From: Acephala macrosclerotiorum
Lineage: Eukaryota; Ascomycota; Leotiomycetes; Helotiales; Mollisiaceae
Assembly: GCA_014904845.1 (NCBI GenBank)
Contig: MU119223.1
Span: 124,001 to 188,000 of the forward strand
Reading direction: 5' to 3'
Length of the DNA: 64,000 bases
Part shown: positions 46,040 through 55,850 of the stretch, one piece after another
Layout: every line of letters begins with the position of its first letter
Position numbering within the stretch: position 1 is the first letter of the stretch
The notes under the pieces: model-generated
What the model was told of the DNA's origin: nothing
Seen by the model: only the letters and a program-made list of their open reading frames with translations
Database searches by the model: none
Made by a program: the position numbers and the translations under genes

Positions 46040-49000
46040 ATGGCGCTGGGGATGCTGAGTACAAGTAGGCTTGCTCTACAGGTAAGTTTAATTCTGGAAG
46101 TCTATCGGTCTGTCAATTGATCTCATTGCAGAGCCAAGCAAGCCTCCTCAGACCTCACTCCGCCCGCAGTCTCGCAACAGTCACAAAATCCACAGCTGCA
46201 TACTTTCCGGATATCGAATCTCGAACCCCACCTTACCCGAAGCTCCTCAAGAGACTGCATGAAGTTCGACGAGTGCTAGGTTCTGCTAGACAGCTTACTC
46301 TGGCCGAGAAGATATTGTACTCACACCTCGACAACCCCGAGGAGGCGCTCCTGACAAATACCGACAATGGAGCCAACGTCCGGGGAAATGCGAATCTCAA
46401 GCTCAAACCCGATCGGGTGGCAATGCAGGACGCTTCAGCACAGATGGCCCTTCTTCAATTCATGACCTGCAATCTTCCTTCGACCGCCGTGCCAGCAAGT
46501 ATACACTGTGACCATATGATTGTCGGGGAGAAAGGGGCAGATGTTGATCTACCGGAGTCAATTAAGGGGAACAAAGAGGTGTTCGATTTCTTGGAGTCTG
46601 CGGCGAAGAAGTATGGTATTGAGTTTTGGCCACCAGGAGCTGGCATCATTCATCAGACCGTCTTGGAGAACTATGCTGGTAAGTAGAACTTTCCTTTCTT
46701 GATGACCATGGGGTGCCGCCTGCCCAAGCAAGGAAGCAGAAGCATCCTCCTTCCTCAGGAGCTTTTCAAAATGGGATCACTCCTTCCTTTGCTTCTCCAG
46801 TCCTCGGATCTAGTCTTTCGAAGTCATTCAAGCGCCTACACTACCCACGGTGTTCACTTCCCAACGCTTGTCTACTGCATTTGACGCTGTACCTTCTTGT
46901 CGCTGGATTTCCACGACCTCAGTCGAGCCTCTGCATTGGTTCAGGTCCCAAGAATCGACGTAGTCGATTTGTACGACTTGGGGACACGAAGCTTCAAGGG
47001 CTGGCCATGTTGTAGGACATAAGGAATTCTTGTACTGGAACCCTATTCCATCTGCTGCAGCAGTACAAGCCCTACGACTACTATTCTTGCCTTGGGAAAC
47101 TACCTTCAGATCTGTCTTCTGGGCTATCAAAACCAAGATAGAAAATAGCTATGGATGCTCCCACTCTGGTCGAGCTGATCTTGCTGCTTGTATGGACTTG
47201 TATCAACACCTCATTCCAACCCAAGACGACGTGGAGCTGCTCCTTTCCTCTGCTTCTCTAGTCTTCGCATCCGGTCTTTTCGAAATCATTCAAGCTTCTA
47301 CACCACCTACTACAACATATTTCAAGATTCTTCCTACTGAAGTCTCAAAGCGCTGGGCTATTTTTAGACCATAACATCGTCATTTCATGCATCGACTAAT
47401 ATATTTCTCTATTTAGGACCGGGCTTGTTGATGCTAGGCACCGACAGTCATACGCCAAACGCAGGTGGATTAGGAGCTATTGCAATTGGTGTCGGTGGTG
47501 CTGATGCTGTGGATGCTCTCGTCGATGCTCCTTGGGAGCTGAAGGCGCCAAAAATTCTAGGTGTCAGACTTGAGGGCCAATTGAATGGATGGGCTTCGCC
47601 AAAAGATGTTATCCTAGCTCTTGCTGGAAAGCTGACTGTCCGAGGCGGGACTGGATACATTATCGAGTATCACGGCCCAGGCGTGGACTCCTTGAGCTGC
47701 ACTGGTATGGCTACTATATGCAATATGGGAGCAGAGGTTGGAGCTACAACATCCCTCTTCCCGTTCTCAACAAGACACATCCCATACCTTGAGTCAACAC
47801 ACAGATTGTCTATTGCTCTGCAAGCTCAAGCCATTGCCTCCTCGCCATCTATTGTCAACATGTTGAGAGCTGATGAAGGCGCTCAATACGATGACTTGAT
47901 CACAATCAACCTCTCCACTCTCGAGCCTCACGTCAATGGACCTTTTACCCCTGACTTGTCGACACCATTGTCCGTCTTCGCCAAGGCAGTCAAGACGAAC
48001 AACTGGCCTGAGACAGTGTCGGCCGGTCTTATTGGCAGTTGCACAAACAGCTCTTACCAAGATATGGCCAGAGCAGAGGATCTTGTGAAGCAAGCAAATG
48101 CCGCGGGTCTGAAGCCAGCAACAGACTTCTTCATTACCCCTGGTAGCGAGCAGATCCGAGCAACACTTGAACGAGAATCTACACTTGAGACATTCGAAGA
48201 CGCTGGTGGAATTGTCCTGGCCAATGCCTGCGGTCCTTGCATAGGACAGTGGAAACGCACTGACAATGTTAACAAAGGAGACCACAATGCCATCTTCACC
48301 TCCTATAATCGCAACTTCAAAGGCCGAAATGACGGCAACCCAGAGACGATGAACTTTCTGGCATCACCAGAAATCGTAACTGCCATGTCCTACGCCGGCA
48401 GCACAACCTTCAACCCTCTTACCGACTCCCTCACCACTCCAACAGGAGCTGCCTTTCGCTTCTCACCCCCAACTGGTGCTGAACTCCCGGCTTCAGGCTT
48501 CGAGATTGGAAATCCCGAATTCCTCCCAACATCCGCCGCCCCCTCACCAGAAACAGAAGTCGTCGTCTCTCCCACATCTGACCGCCTCGCACTCCTCGAA
48601 CCTTTCGCTCCATTCCCCGAAGGTGACCTCAAGGGCGTCAAAGTCCTCTACAAAATCACTGGAAAATGCACAACAGACACCATCTCCGCCGCTGGTCCTT
48701 GGCTCAAATACAAAGGCCATCTCCCCAACATCAGCGCCAACACTCTGATCACAGCCGTTAACGCTGCTACAGGCGAGGTCAATGTCGCATACGATTTCGA
48801 TGGCAGCACATCCGGCATTCCTGAGCTTGCACAGAAGTGGAAGGACCAAGGTCTAGAATGGCTTGTTGTGGCAGAAGATAATTACGGAGAAGGTTCAGCT
48901 CGTGAGCACGCTGCCTTGCAACCAAGATATCTCGGCGGAAGAGTCATCCTCGCGAAGAGCTTTGCTCGTATCCACGAAACGAATCTGAAGAAGCAAGGTG

Positions 49001-49248
49001 TCGTCCCACTCACATTTGCGAACGGTGAGGATTATGGAAAGATCGATGCTTGTGATGAAGTTGAGACAGTCGGATTGTACGATACTCTGAAGAGTGGTGG
49101 AAAGGGTGAGATTAAGTTGAAGGTCAAGAAGGCAAAGACAGGAGAGGAGGTCATGATTAAGACTAGGCATACGCTGAGTGAGGACCAGTGTGGTTTCATA
49201 CTTGCTGGTAGTGCGCTGAACTTGCTTGCTAAGATGAAGCGATCGTAG
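46040..49248 (+). CDS. ACO2: Mitochondrial aconitase-family protein Aco2 (probable homocitrate dehydratase)
   Basis: Exons 46040-46081, 46132-46678 and 47417-49248 give 806 residues. It resembles yeast Aco2 more than Aco1 (LKLKPDRVAMQDASAQMALLQF, GTDSHTPNAGGLGAIAIGVGGADAVDAL). Aco2-type enzymes dehydrate homocitrate to homoaconitate in mitochondrial lysine synthesis. The N-terminus is Arg/Ser-rich without acids (a presequence). The three [4Fe-4S] cysteines are present in GLIGSCTNSS and NACGPCIGQW, and the active-site loop is EGSAREHAA. The C-terminal swivel domain is complete (GKCTTDTISAAGPWLKYKGHL). Intron 2 is 738 bases, far longer than others in this window, and interrupts the invariant junction NYAG|PG(L/M)LMLGTDSH. 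Confidence 0.94.
46779..47310. repeat. Duplicated ~70-base segment inside Aco2 intron 2
   Basis: 46779-46848 and 47240-47310 are diverged direct copies: both run CTCCTT-CCT-TGCTTCTC-AGTC, then TCGAA-TCATTCAAGC, then CTACAC-ACC, with about 80% identity by eye. About 390 bases separate them. Confidence 0.6.
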
Positions 49249-50619
49249 ATGGGATGCATATGCATGGTTGTAGAGTATATGGAGTTTTCAGGACATACGA
49301 AAAGTTCAATGATATCCTTGTTTACCTAGCCTGCGGGCCTCTGACCCGTGGTTTGCATCAATTAGTAGATGCCCCAAGCCAGGTAGGATTTTTCAATTGT
49401 CCTGCACGCTTACTAAGTTCTGTGGAAGATGCACTGAGACGGGGATAATGTCAAGTGATATCATTTTCGCAATCCTATGCCCTAGAAGATGCAATTGGAC
49501 CTGACTGAAGAGTTCTTTCAAGTTCATAGAATGCTCGAAGGAAGACTGCTTTTACCTCCCGCACGTCGCAGAGGATATCCAACCTTCAGGTGATTGCCGA
49601 AGGTCTAGAAAACCTGGGACATTTTCGCTGCCAGCAAATGCTTATGACGTACAGGAGATGTGGTTGGCTTGAATGGCTACGGAGATCTTATGCAGCACGC
49701 GGGAGTCGGCAGCATGGAACAACCAAGATCTGTCTTGGGAGGAAGTCACCGATCAGCCCTGAACCGCAAGCGTTTGCAGGAGGATGAAGAAAGTGAAGAG
49801 GCCTGGCAGTCGATGCTCCCTGCTCCAATCATCAGGCTACATCTCGGCGTGCCGGCACAGGTAGAACAGTGTTAGACCTGTCACCGACCTTGTAGGCCCC
49901 GTGAAAGCAGCTGACTGAGTTGTGGTGACAGATTGACTTAGGAGACGTGTCATTTTGTTCCTGTCCTCTCGTCCTTGGTGCTGTGGTCTTTGTTAGCATC
50001 CTGGAGCTCTTCTAGGATGGAGGTCACTTACCTTGTGCCTGATCTATCAGTCGGAAGCATCTCGACTTGCTGAGAGCACCTTCACAACTTGCCCTCGATG
50101 GTAAGAGCACAGACCAAGGTGCCGCAGATCACGACAGCAGCCTAGAGGTGAGAGCGGGTGCTAAAGCACAACCCATGTGGAAGGTGTTGCGCGGGGTTGG
50201 GTCTTGGGAGGCCAGGAGCCAGCGAGATGAGGAAGGAACACCCAGCTTAGCCTTGGCGCCTCGATTGATATCTTCAGCACCAGTATCTCGTAGTAGACAC
50301 GGCCATCATTGAGGGACTATATCAAGTAACAAATCATTTTTCATAGTTGGACTTCTGGCTTGATACTCATAGTCATCCAAGCCGACCCTTATTCAGCATT
50401 CTCGTCTCGAGCACAGCCGTCCTTCCATCCCCACTCTTCTTCCGACCCAGGACTTTTCACTCCCATGACTTCGATGTTTATCTCACGAAGTTTCCAGCCT
50501 TTATCAAAATCATAGGACCACCCATACTTCTCATTTCGTGCCCACGATTGCAACGAGTTGTTGACTACTTTAGTTTCCTGTTTGCTGATCCTGAAAATAA
50601 GTACAAAAAACCATCCAAG
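49249..50619. other. Gene-poor 1.4 kb
   Basis: Short frames only; none shows a signal peptide, domain or splice structure I could support. It holds the Aco2 3' flank and the 3' flank of the small secreted gene. Confidence 0.4.
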
Positions 50620-51168
50620 CTAGTCCATCATGACAGAACGAATTTTATTGTTGACGTTGTTTCTGGGATCCTTCCATTTCAAGAAATCCACCTTGTGACA
50701 GATGTGGTCGTGCGGGGCCACCCATCCAACTTCCCACGTAGCAATATTGATGCTTTCGCCCTTGCAGTCGCGGGCCGTGTAAGCTGTCACTTGTTAAAAC
50801 AATTCTCCCTCATTAAGAAGATTTCGTATATTTGCCCACTTACCACAGGCTTGGGAACGGAAGTCTCCCAAGTAATAAGAGAAATATTCTGCGTGGTCAT
50901 CTATATTCATGCATTTCCTCATTGCCGGGTAATCGTGGTGGATGCGCCCATGTCCGTCTTCTCCGAGACCACTGAATTTGATGTATCAGCTACGAAACTC
51001 CCCAAATGAACTGGCCTAGCCAGAGAACAGGGAAACCTGCCAGTCGTCAGTGAGGAATTGGTTGAGCTCGCACTGCCTCCACCATCCATTGTCGCCTGGT
51101 GTTGGAGATGCATAGACGATGGCGCCGAAGAGCGCAGCAGCGCAGAGGAGGGACAGTTTGAGTTGCAT
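50620..51168 (-). CDS. Small secreted cysteine-containing protein
   Basis: Rebuilt by hand: exons 51168-51074, 50971-50844 and 50783-50620 give 128 residues. MQLKLSLLCAAALFGAIVYA is a strong signal peptide, followed by SPTPGDNG. The mature protein has four Cys (AMRKCMN, SQACGAY, RDCKGES, HICHKVD), enough for two disulfides, and aromatic-rich stretches (DHAEYFSYYLGDF, TWEVGWVAPHDH). Splice sites are GTGCGA/TTCAG and GTAAGT/ACAG; the second join is well supported, the first less so. An overlapping plus-strand frame of 220 codons (50347-51009) is probably its shadow. No family is recognised. Small size, secretion and Cys content fit a cell-wall protein or host-interaction effector candidate, as inference. 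Confidence 0.6.
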
Positions 51169-51813
51169 TGTGTTTCTGAGAATGAAGAAGTGTCGAAGGG
51201 CGTCTGGTATCAGGAAGGATTTTATCTGAAATTGTATACTACGGTTAACTCAGAGGGTCTACCAACCAATGATCTAGGGATCGTTGACACGAGGACATGC
51301 TTCTCCATGTCCACTCATTTAGTTTTCATGCGAAGAACGTGCACTACGAGAGTGCTGAGGTCATACACCATAATTCCATTCTTCTTGGTCTTGAATCGTC
51401 CGATTTGGCTAGGGGACGAAGTCTAAAGAAGTGCCCGCTGCCATCAAATCGTGGACCAGCAAGCTACGGTAGTACCGAGTGGATTGAAATCCTGTTCCAT
51501 ACTCCTTTTAGTTTAGCGTCACTTTCACCACCAGGCAGCTACCGCAAAGTTTTCTTCTTTTTGGGGGAGGGGGAATAATCGTTTTCCTGAGGTCGCTTTG
51601 AGGCCCTTCAAGAGCTTGAACCGCCAAAGTGTACCAGAATTCGTGGAGCATCCGCATGCCTCGTCTGCTCATGTTGATAACGTGTCCAAATTACAAGCTC
51701 TTGACTTGAGCAGGGCGTAACACGTATCAACGCCTTTTCCTACTGAAATTTAACTCCGAAGGTCAATCACGAATCTTGAATATCAAACTACCATCAATTC
51801 TGCACCCACTCTC
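51169..51813. other. Promoter side of the small secreted gene
   Basis: 645 bases without a supported gene. Confidence 0.4.
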
Positions 51814-52168
51814 ATGAATAGGATTTCAAAGCTACCAACAGAGCTACGATTGCTAATCTTCGAAGCCTCAATCAAATACAAGAAGAATTTTCAACTATCC
51901 CTCATTACGTGAATCTGTTCAGAACCAAATTTTGTCGCCGAAGCCCTTCCAACATATCACAAGCTCAACTTCAAACTCACGAAAGACAATGTGGGGGCAT
52001 TCAACTGCTCCCACGCGAAAACTTGATCGAGGTGGTCAGACACATCACTCTCGTATGGGAGACCGGCCTGTTCGATATGTTCAAGACATTGCTTGATCGG
52101 AATAATTTGGAATCCAAAACAATGGATCTCCGCAACTTCTCACCGGGTGGTGGTTACCGATTTCTGTG
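51814..52168 (+). pseudogene. Broken F-box-like ORF
   Basis: MNRISKLPTELRLLIFEASI is a typical fungal F-box-type start (LPxELRxxIF), but the frame stops after about 30 codons. Protein-like pieces follow in other frames (FVAEALPTYHKLNFKL, then ENLIEVVRHITLVWETGLFDMFKTLL). No GT-AG intron of workable size joins them. It looks like a gene decayed by stops and frameshifts. Confidence 0.5.
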
Positions 52169-53157
52169 AGACTTTTTCGATTTCGCTTTCGATTATTGCA
52201 CGGCTTTTCTTTAGCTCAAGGTATTTTGCAAGAGAAGGCAGGAGTGTGAAGAGAGCTACGATACTCCTACAGCACCAACATCGTGATAATATTCTAACGA
52301 CAACGAAATTAATGGTGCTTCGGGAACTTTTTCATGGGAATGGCAAGCTGTAATCTGATGTAGCGGGTGATGAAATTGGAGCCTAGGTCTGGCATGCTGT
52401 AGGGTTCTGGGGGAGTGAAAAAATCTACTTGTTTGTTCCCCCTTCCCCCTCATATCTCGTTTGCAATTGCGATTTGACCTCAAATCAAGAGAAATGAGAA
52501 ATAGCCAAGCACGAAGCAGTCGATATGGTGGAATATTGTTGATTCGTGCTGGTGTAGAAGACGCTGGGAAACAAATGCTGGGGCACGCGCTTATAAAATT
52601 TGGTATGCAATTTTTCTACTTAAGATATTAAAGTGGGATTTGTTTATCCTTTCAAGTCAAAGTCTTTTGAGCTGTTCCGTCCTTGAAGAGAGACGAGGCT
52701 TCAGGCTATGCTCGCTAAATTCCTAGCGAGCCAATGCCCCCAAGACAGTGCTATGATCACTGAGCGTTCGGGTCTTCTCAGCACCAACCCCACTGCACAT
52801 TGGTTAGTGTCTTGGTATCTCACCGCGACTGAGTTCAAATTGCCCAAGGATTTCAATGGCCAGGGCCCTCGACCATCTCTGAATGGCATAAATCAATATT
52901 CTCAGTGCTACAGTCATCCTGACTAATTCAATAGAATTCTCAGCCGCCCACACCGCCTATGCCAGTCAGTTGTTGCTGTTCTCAGACCAATCCCCCTTTC
53001 TTGCTCGCTTATCAGAGCAACACTTCGCTGTTGCAGAATCACAATTTGCGCATCATGAATTTCTTGCAGTCAGAACAGCTCAATACTACAGGAGAAGTAT
53101 CCTACTTATAGGAGAGCTTGGGACTTTCTAGGGGTTACTAGCTTTCTCATATTCACT

Positions 53158-53863
53158 ATGTCGAGTATGTATTCCTTCAAGATAGAGGGGCTCACTTTCA
53201 TTACCTTCAAAGAGAGCGCTGAGCAACCGTGCCCCTCAGGACTCAATAAAACTCCGGTGGTAATCCTAGAAATTATCTATCGAATGATCTTCGAGATGCA
53301 GCCGGGCCGCCAGCCTCCAGAGGAATTGAAAGCACTTCGCACCTTTCCCACGACTGATGAAGGGGAGAAGGATGACGCCCTGACAATATACCGTCAAACG
53401 AGTCGTACCATGAGCACTGCTAACTTGGAACAACTTGAACCACCGCCAACTGATGCTTATAAGCAACCTATACATTCGGTTGGACAGTGAAATTGACCTT
53501 GACGGTCTCGCCTTGTTGAGGTCAACACCCTTAGGTGGAGAGAATCAGCTTGAATCGATCACCCTTGATCTATCAGAGAGACATATGATCAACATGCCCA
53601 TCAGAGAGTTGGATAAAGAAATCGTTTCCATGATGACGACTTTCATCCTTGCCTCTGGAGGTTGTGTACGCAAAGTAACGATGTTTTCTCGAGGGACGGC
53701 TTTTCGCTTTCGAACGACACTATGGTACACAACATTGCTAGGAGACTGGGAATAATTGGACATGGATCAAGAATCATAGATCCAGCACAGAGGATAATAA
53801 GTTTTGTCTTGGAGGGAGAAGGTACCGATTTTGTTAGAAGTATCAAGGCGACAGACATGTAGT
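53158..53863 (+). pseudogene. Decayed or poorly resolved ORF, possibly F-box-related
   Basis: Three protein-like frames succeed each other: ILEIIYRMIFEMQPG to TIYRQTSR (53158-53490), LESITLDLSERHMINMPIRELD to VTMFSRGTAFRF (53435-53755), and NIARRLGIIGHGSRIID to VRSIKATDM (to 53862). One intron with donor GTACCA after TSR and acceptor CTTAG could join the first two in phase, but the branch site is weak. The pattern fits a degenerating gene; a real gene with unusual introns is possible. Confidence 0.35.
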
Positions 53864-54421
53864 GCATCCGCCAATTCCGGCGACACCAGACACGCCAAGC
53901 TATTCAAGATGTCTAGTTAGCATAGCATATATGAGGTTCTTGTGTCGTATTGCGTTCATGATTCGGGATTTGATTCGAAGATCACATGGACGAGTTTATG
54001 AAGTGAAACTTATAGTGCGGTGTGGAGAATTTAATGCTTAACTTGAGATCATGAAGAATCGTCTTAGTTGGAGGCTGGGAATTGGAACACCAAAACACAA
54101 GCCTGTAAACGCGAGGGATTACTTGTGTACACTTGAGAGGGTGATTGCAAAGACATTGCTGAAGCAATCCAGCGGACGGACTCGGAGGTTGAACCAAATT
54201 TCGCTCTTGATTAAGTTGTGGTGATGTGGTGCTTTGTATTGGGTAGAAATTCTCTCCTGCTGGCCGCAAACAACCGGGATTCCGCATAAATGTACCAAGT
54301 ATACTTCGGTCATTAAGTTCCAAGAAATATCAGCTCTCAATCCGGGCTAACTTCCTCCAATCTCCTTATATGTGACAACACTAATACTCATCTTGGTATC
54401 CCTTTCTGTCGCAGCCCGCTC
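53864..54421. other. Intergenic, nothing recognised
   Basis: About 560 bases up to the stop of the minus-strand gene at 54422. Confidence 0.4.
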
Positions 54422-54880
54422 TCATCTGTATCTCCTCGTCCCATGCTGGTCAACAACCTCACAAATATCCTCCACACACTTCCACTCCTCCTTCTCCCAA
54501 CCCCACCCATCACTCGCCCTCCAACTCCCCACAATCCTCCTAATCTCCGCAAACAACGCATCGGCTTTCCTCTTCTTCTGCTCCCTCTCGGGTACATCAT
54601 CCTCATGCGCCTCCTCCATCGCCCATATCTCCAAATCAAGACTATACATTTCCCTCAACAGAGCCGCACATCGTGCTACCTCCTTCGCTTTGTTCTGAGA
54701 GGAGAATTGAGGGGGTGCGTGTTCGGGACGCTTGGACTTCGGGACCTTGTCTCGATTTGAGGAGAAGAATTTCTTCATTTCTGGTTCGTTTTCGGGGTCG
54801 GGAGGAGGTCTGAAGACGGCGCGTTTGTCGTCGAGTTGGAAACCGTTTTCTGGAGGTGGGCGAGAGGGACCGCAACCCAT
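54422..54880 (-). CDS. Small protein with N-myristoylation/palmitoylation signal
   Basis: Single exon, 152 residues. The N-terminus MGCGPS is an N-myristoylation site (Gly2, small residue at 6) with an adjacent Cys3 for palmitoylation, so membrane attachment is expected. A Pro-rich, charged segment follows (FRPPPDPENEPEMKKFF), then a helical region (VARCAALLREMYSLDLEIWAMEEA) and a C-terminal helix with Trp residues (SWRASDGWGWEKEEWKCVEDICEVV). No enzymatic domain is recognised. Confidence 0.7.
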   Translation of the reverse strand: MGCGPSRPPPENGFQLDDKRAVFRPPPDPENEPEMKKFFSSNRDKVPKSKRPEHAPPQFSSQNKAKEVARCAALLREMYSLDLEIWAMEEAHEDDVPEREQKKRKADALFAEIRRIVGSWRASDGWGWEKEEWKCVEDICEVVDQHGTRRYR

Positions 54881-55850
54881 GGTCTTGAAGAGAGAAGGAA
54901 AGATGGAATATGAAGTTCAAGCCCAGAATATTGGGAACGAGGCTGAAGTGATTGGCTAGATGAATGCAGCATTATCTGGAGACGCTTTCTGTCGAGGCCG
55001 CGAGAGGGTGATCAATCCCTGTCGCGTGGTGAAAGAGTAGCACAGAAACACTTGATGTACAGCTGCCGTTCTCACCAAGAACCACCTCGAAAGGGCTGCC
55101 ATTTTAGCGTTTGTGGAACAAAGTGCCTAGGTCAACTCTTGGCCGTGGCGGCGTGGCTTTCTCATAGCAAATGTAAAGACTGGACCTGCAGATTCTAATG
55201 CCCACGTCCTGATTCAGCCTCGAATACCGGAGTGAGCCGTTCAATCACTAGAAAGAGCCCACGCTATCTATCACCTGCCGTTGAACAGAAACGGAAGTCG
55301 AATACACAGGAAGGTGAGGAGGTATCGGACAAGCTCCAAGCCTCCACTGAGAAGCTTGAGCTCTATCAGACACCGCGTGATACACAGGGGTGCGATAGCA
55401 CTGTAACGTCTTGGGAGCCCTGTGGCTATGCCGACGACTTGCAGCGGGGGTACAGGGCACAGTTGGTGAGCGAGTGCGGAGAAAGATCTTAAGGCTGAGA
55501 ATATATGACCTGATTCGTGGAGCAAAACATGCATGTTTCGGTAACCACACTGTGGCGTTTTTGGTATCACCTTTTCGGTGTGTTGCAGCTACCCCTGCGG
55601 GCAGTCTTGGTGGGCTGCATTATATGCAACCACGGCGGCTAATTGATACAGATACGCTGAAGTTGAAGCTAGCCTCGTGTAGGTTCTCCAAAGCAATAAG
55701 ATTTTAAACTGTTTTATTGGGTATATTGTGCAGTGTTCATCCTTCGTCGAAATTCTATCTAACGAGATCTTCAAATGTCCCACATATGCTAGGAAAGTTA
55801 AGCACAACGCTGACGACGCTGAAAAAGGAACTACTGACACCGTTCAAGCT
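54881..55850. other. Promoter of the MGCGPS gene and 3' flank of the Hsp70-like gene
   Basis: 970 bases; open frames near 55232-55550 on both strands carry no recognisable feature. Confidence 0.4.

Noticed and set aside
46700..47380. ORFs within the long Aco2 intron as a nested gene
   Set aside because: Short frames on both strands without start context, domain or splice structure.
50347..51009. 220-codon plus ORF
   Set aside because: It overlaps the spliced secreted gene on the other strand, which has a signal peptide and consistent splice phases; the plus product shows no family features.
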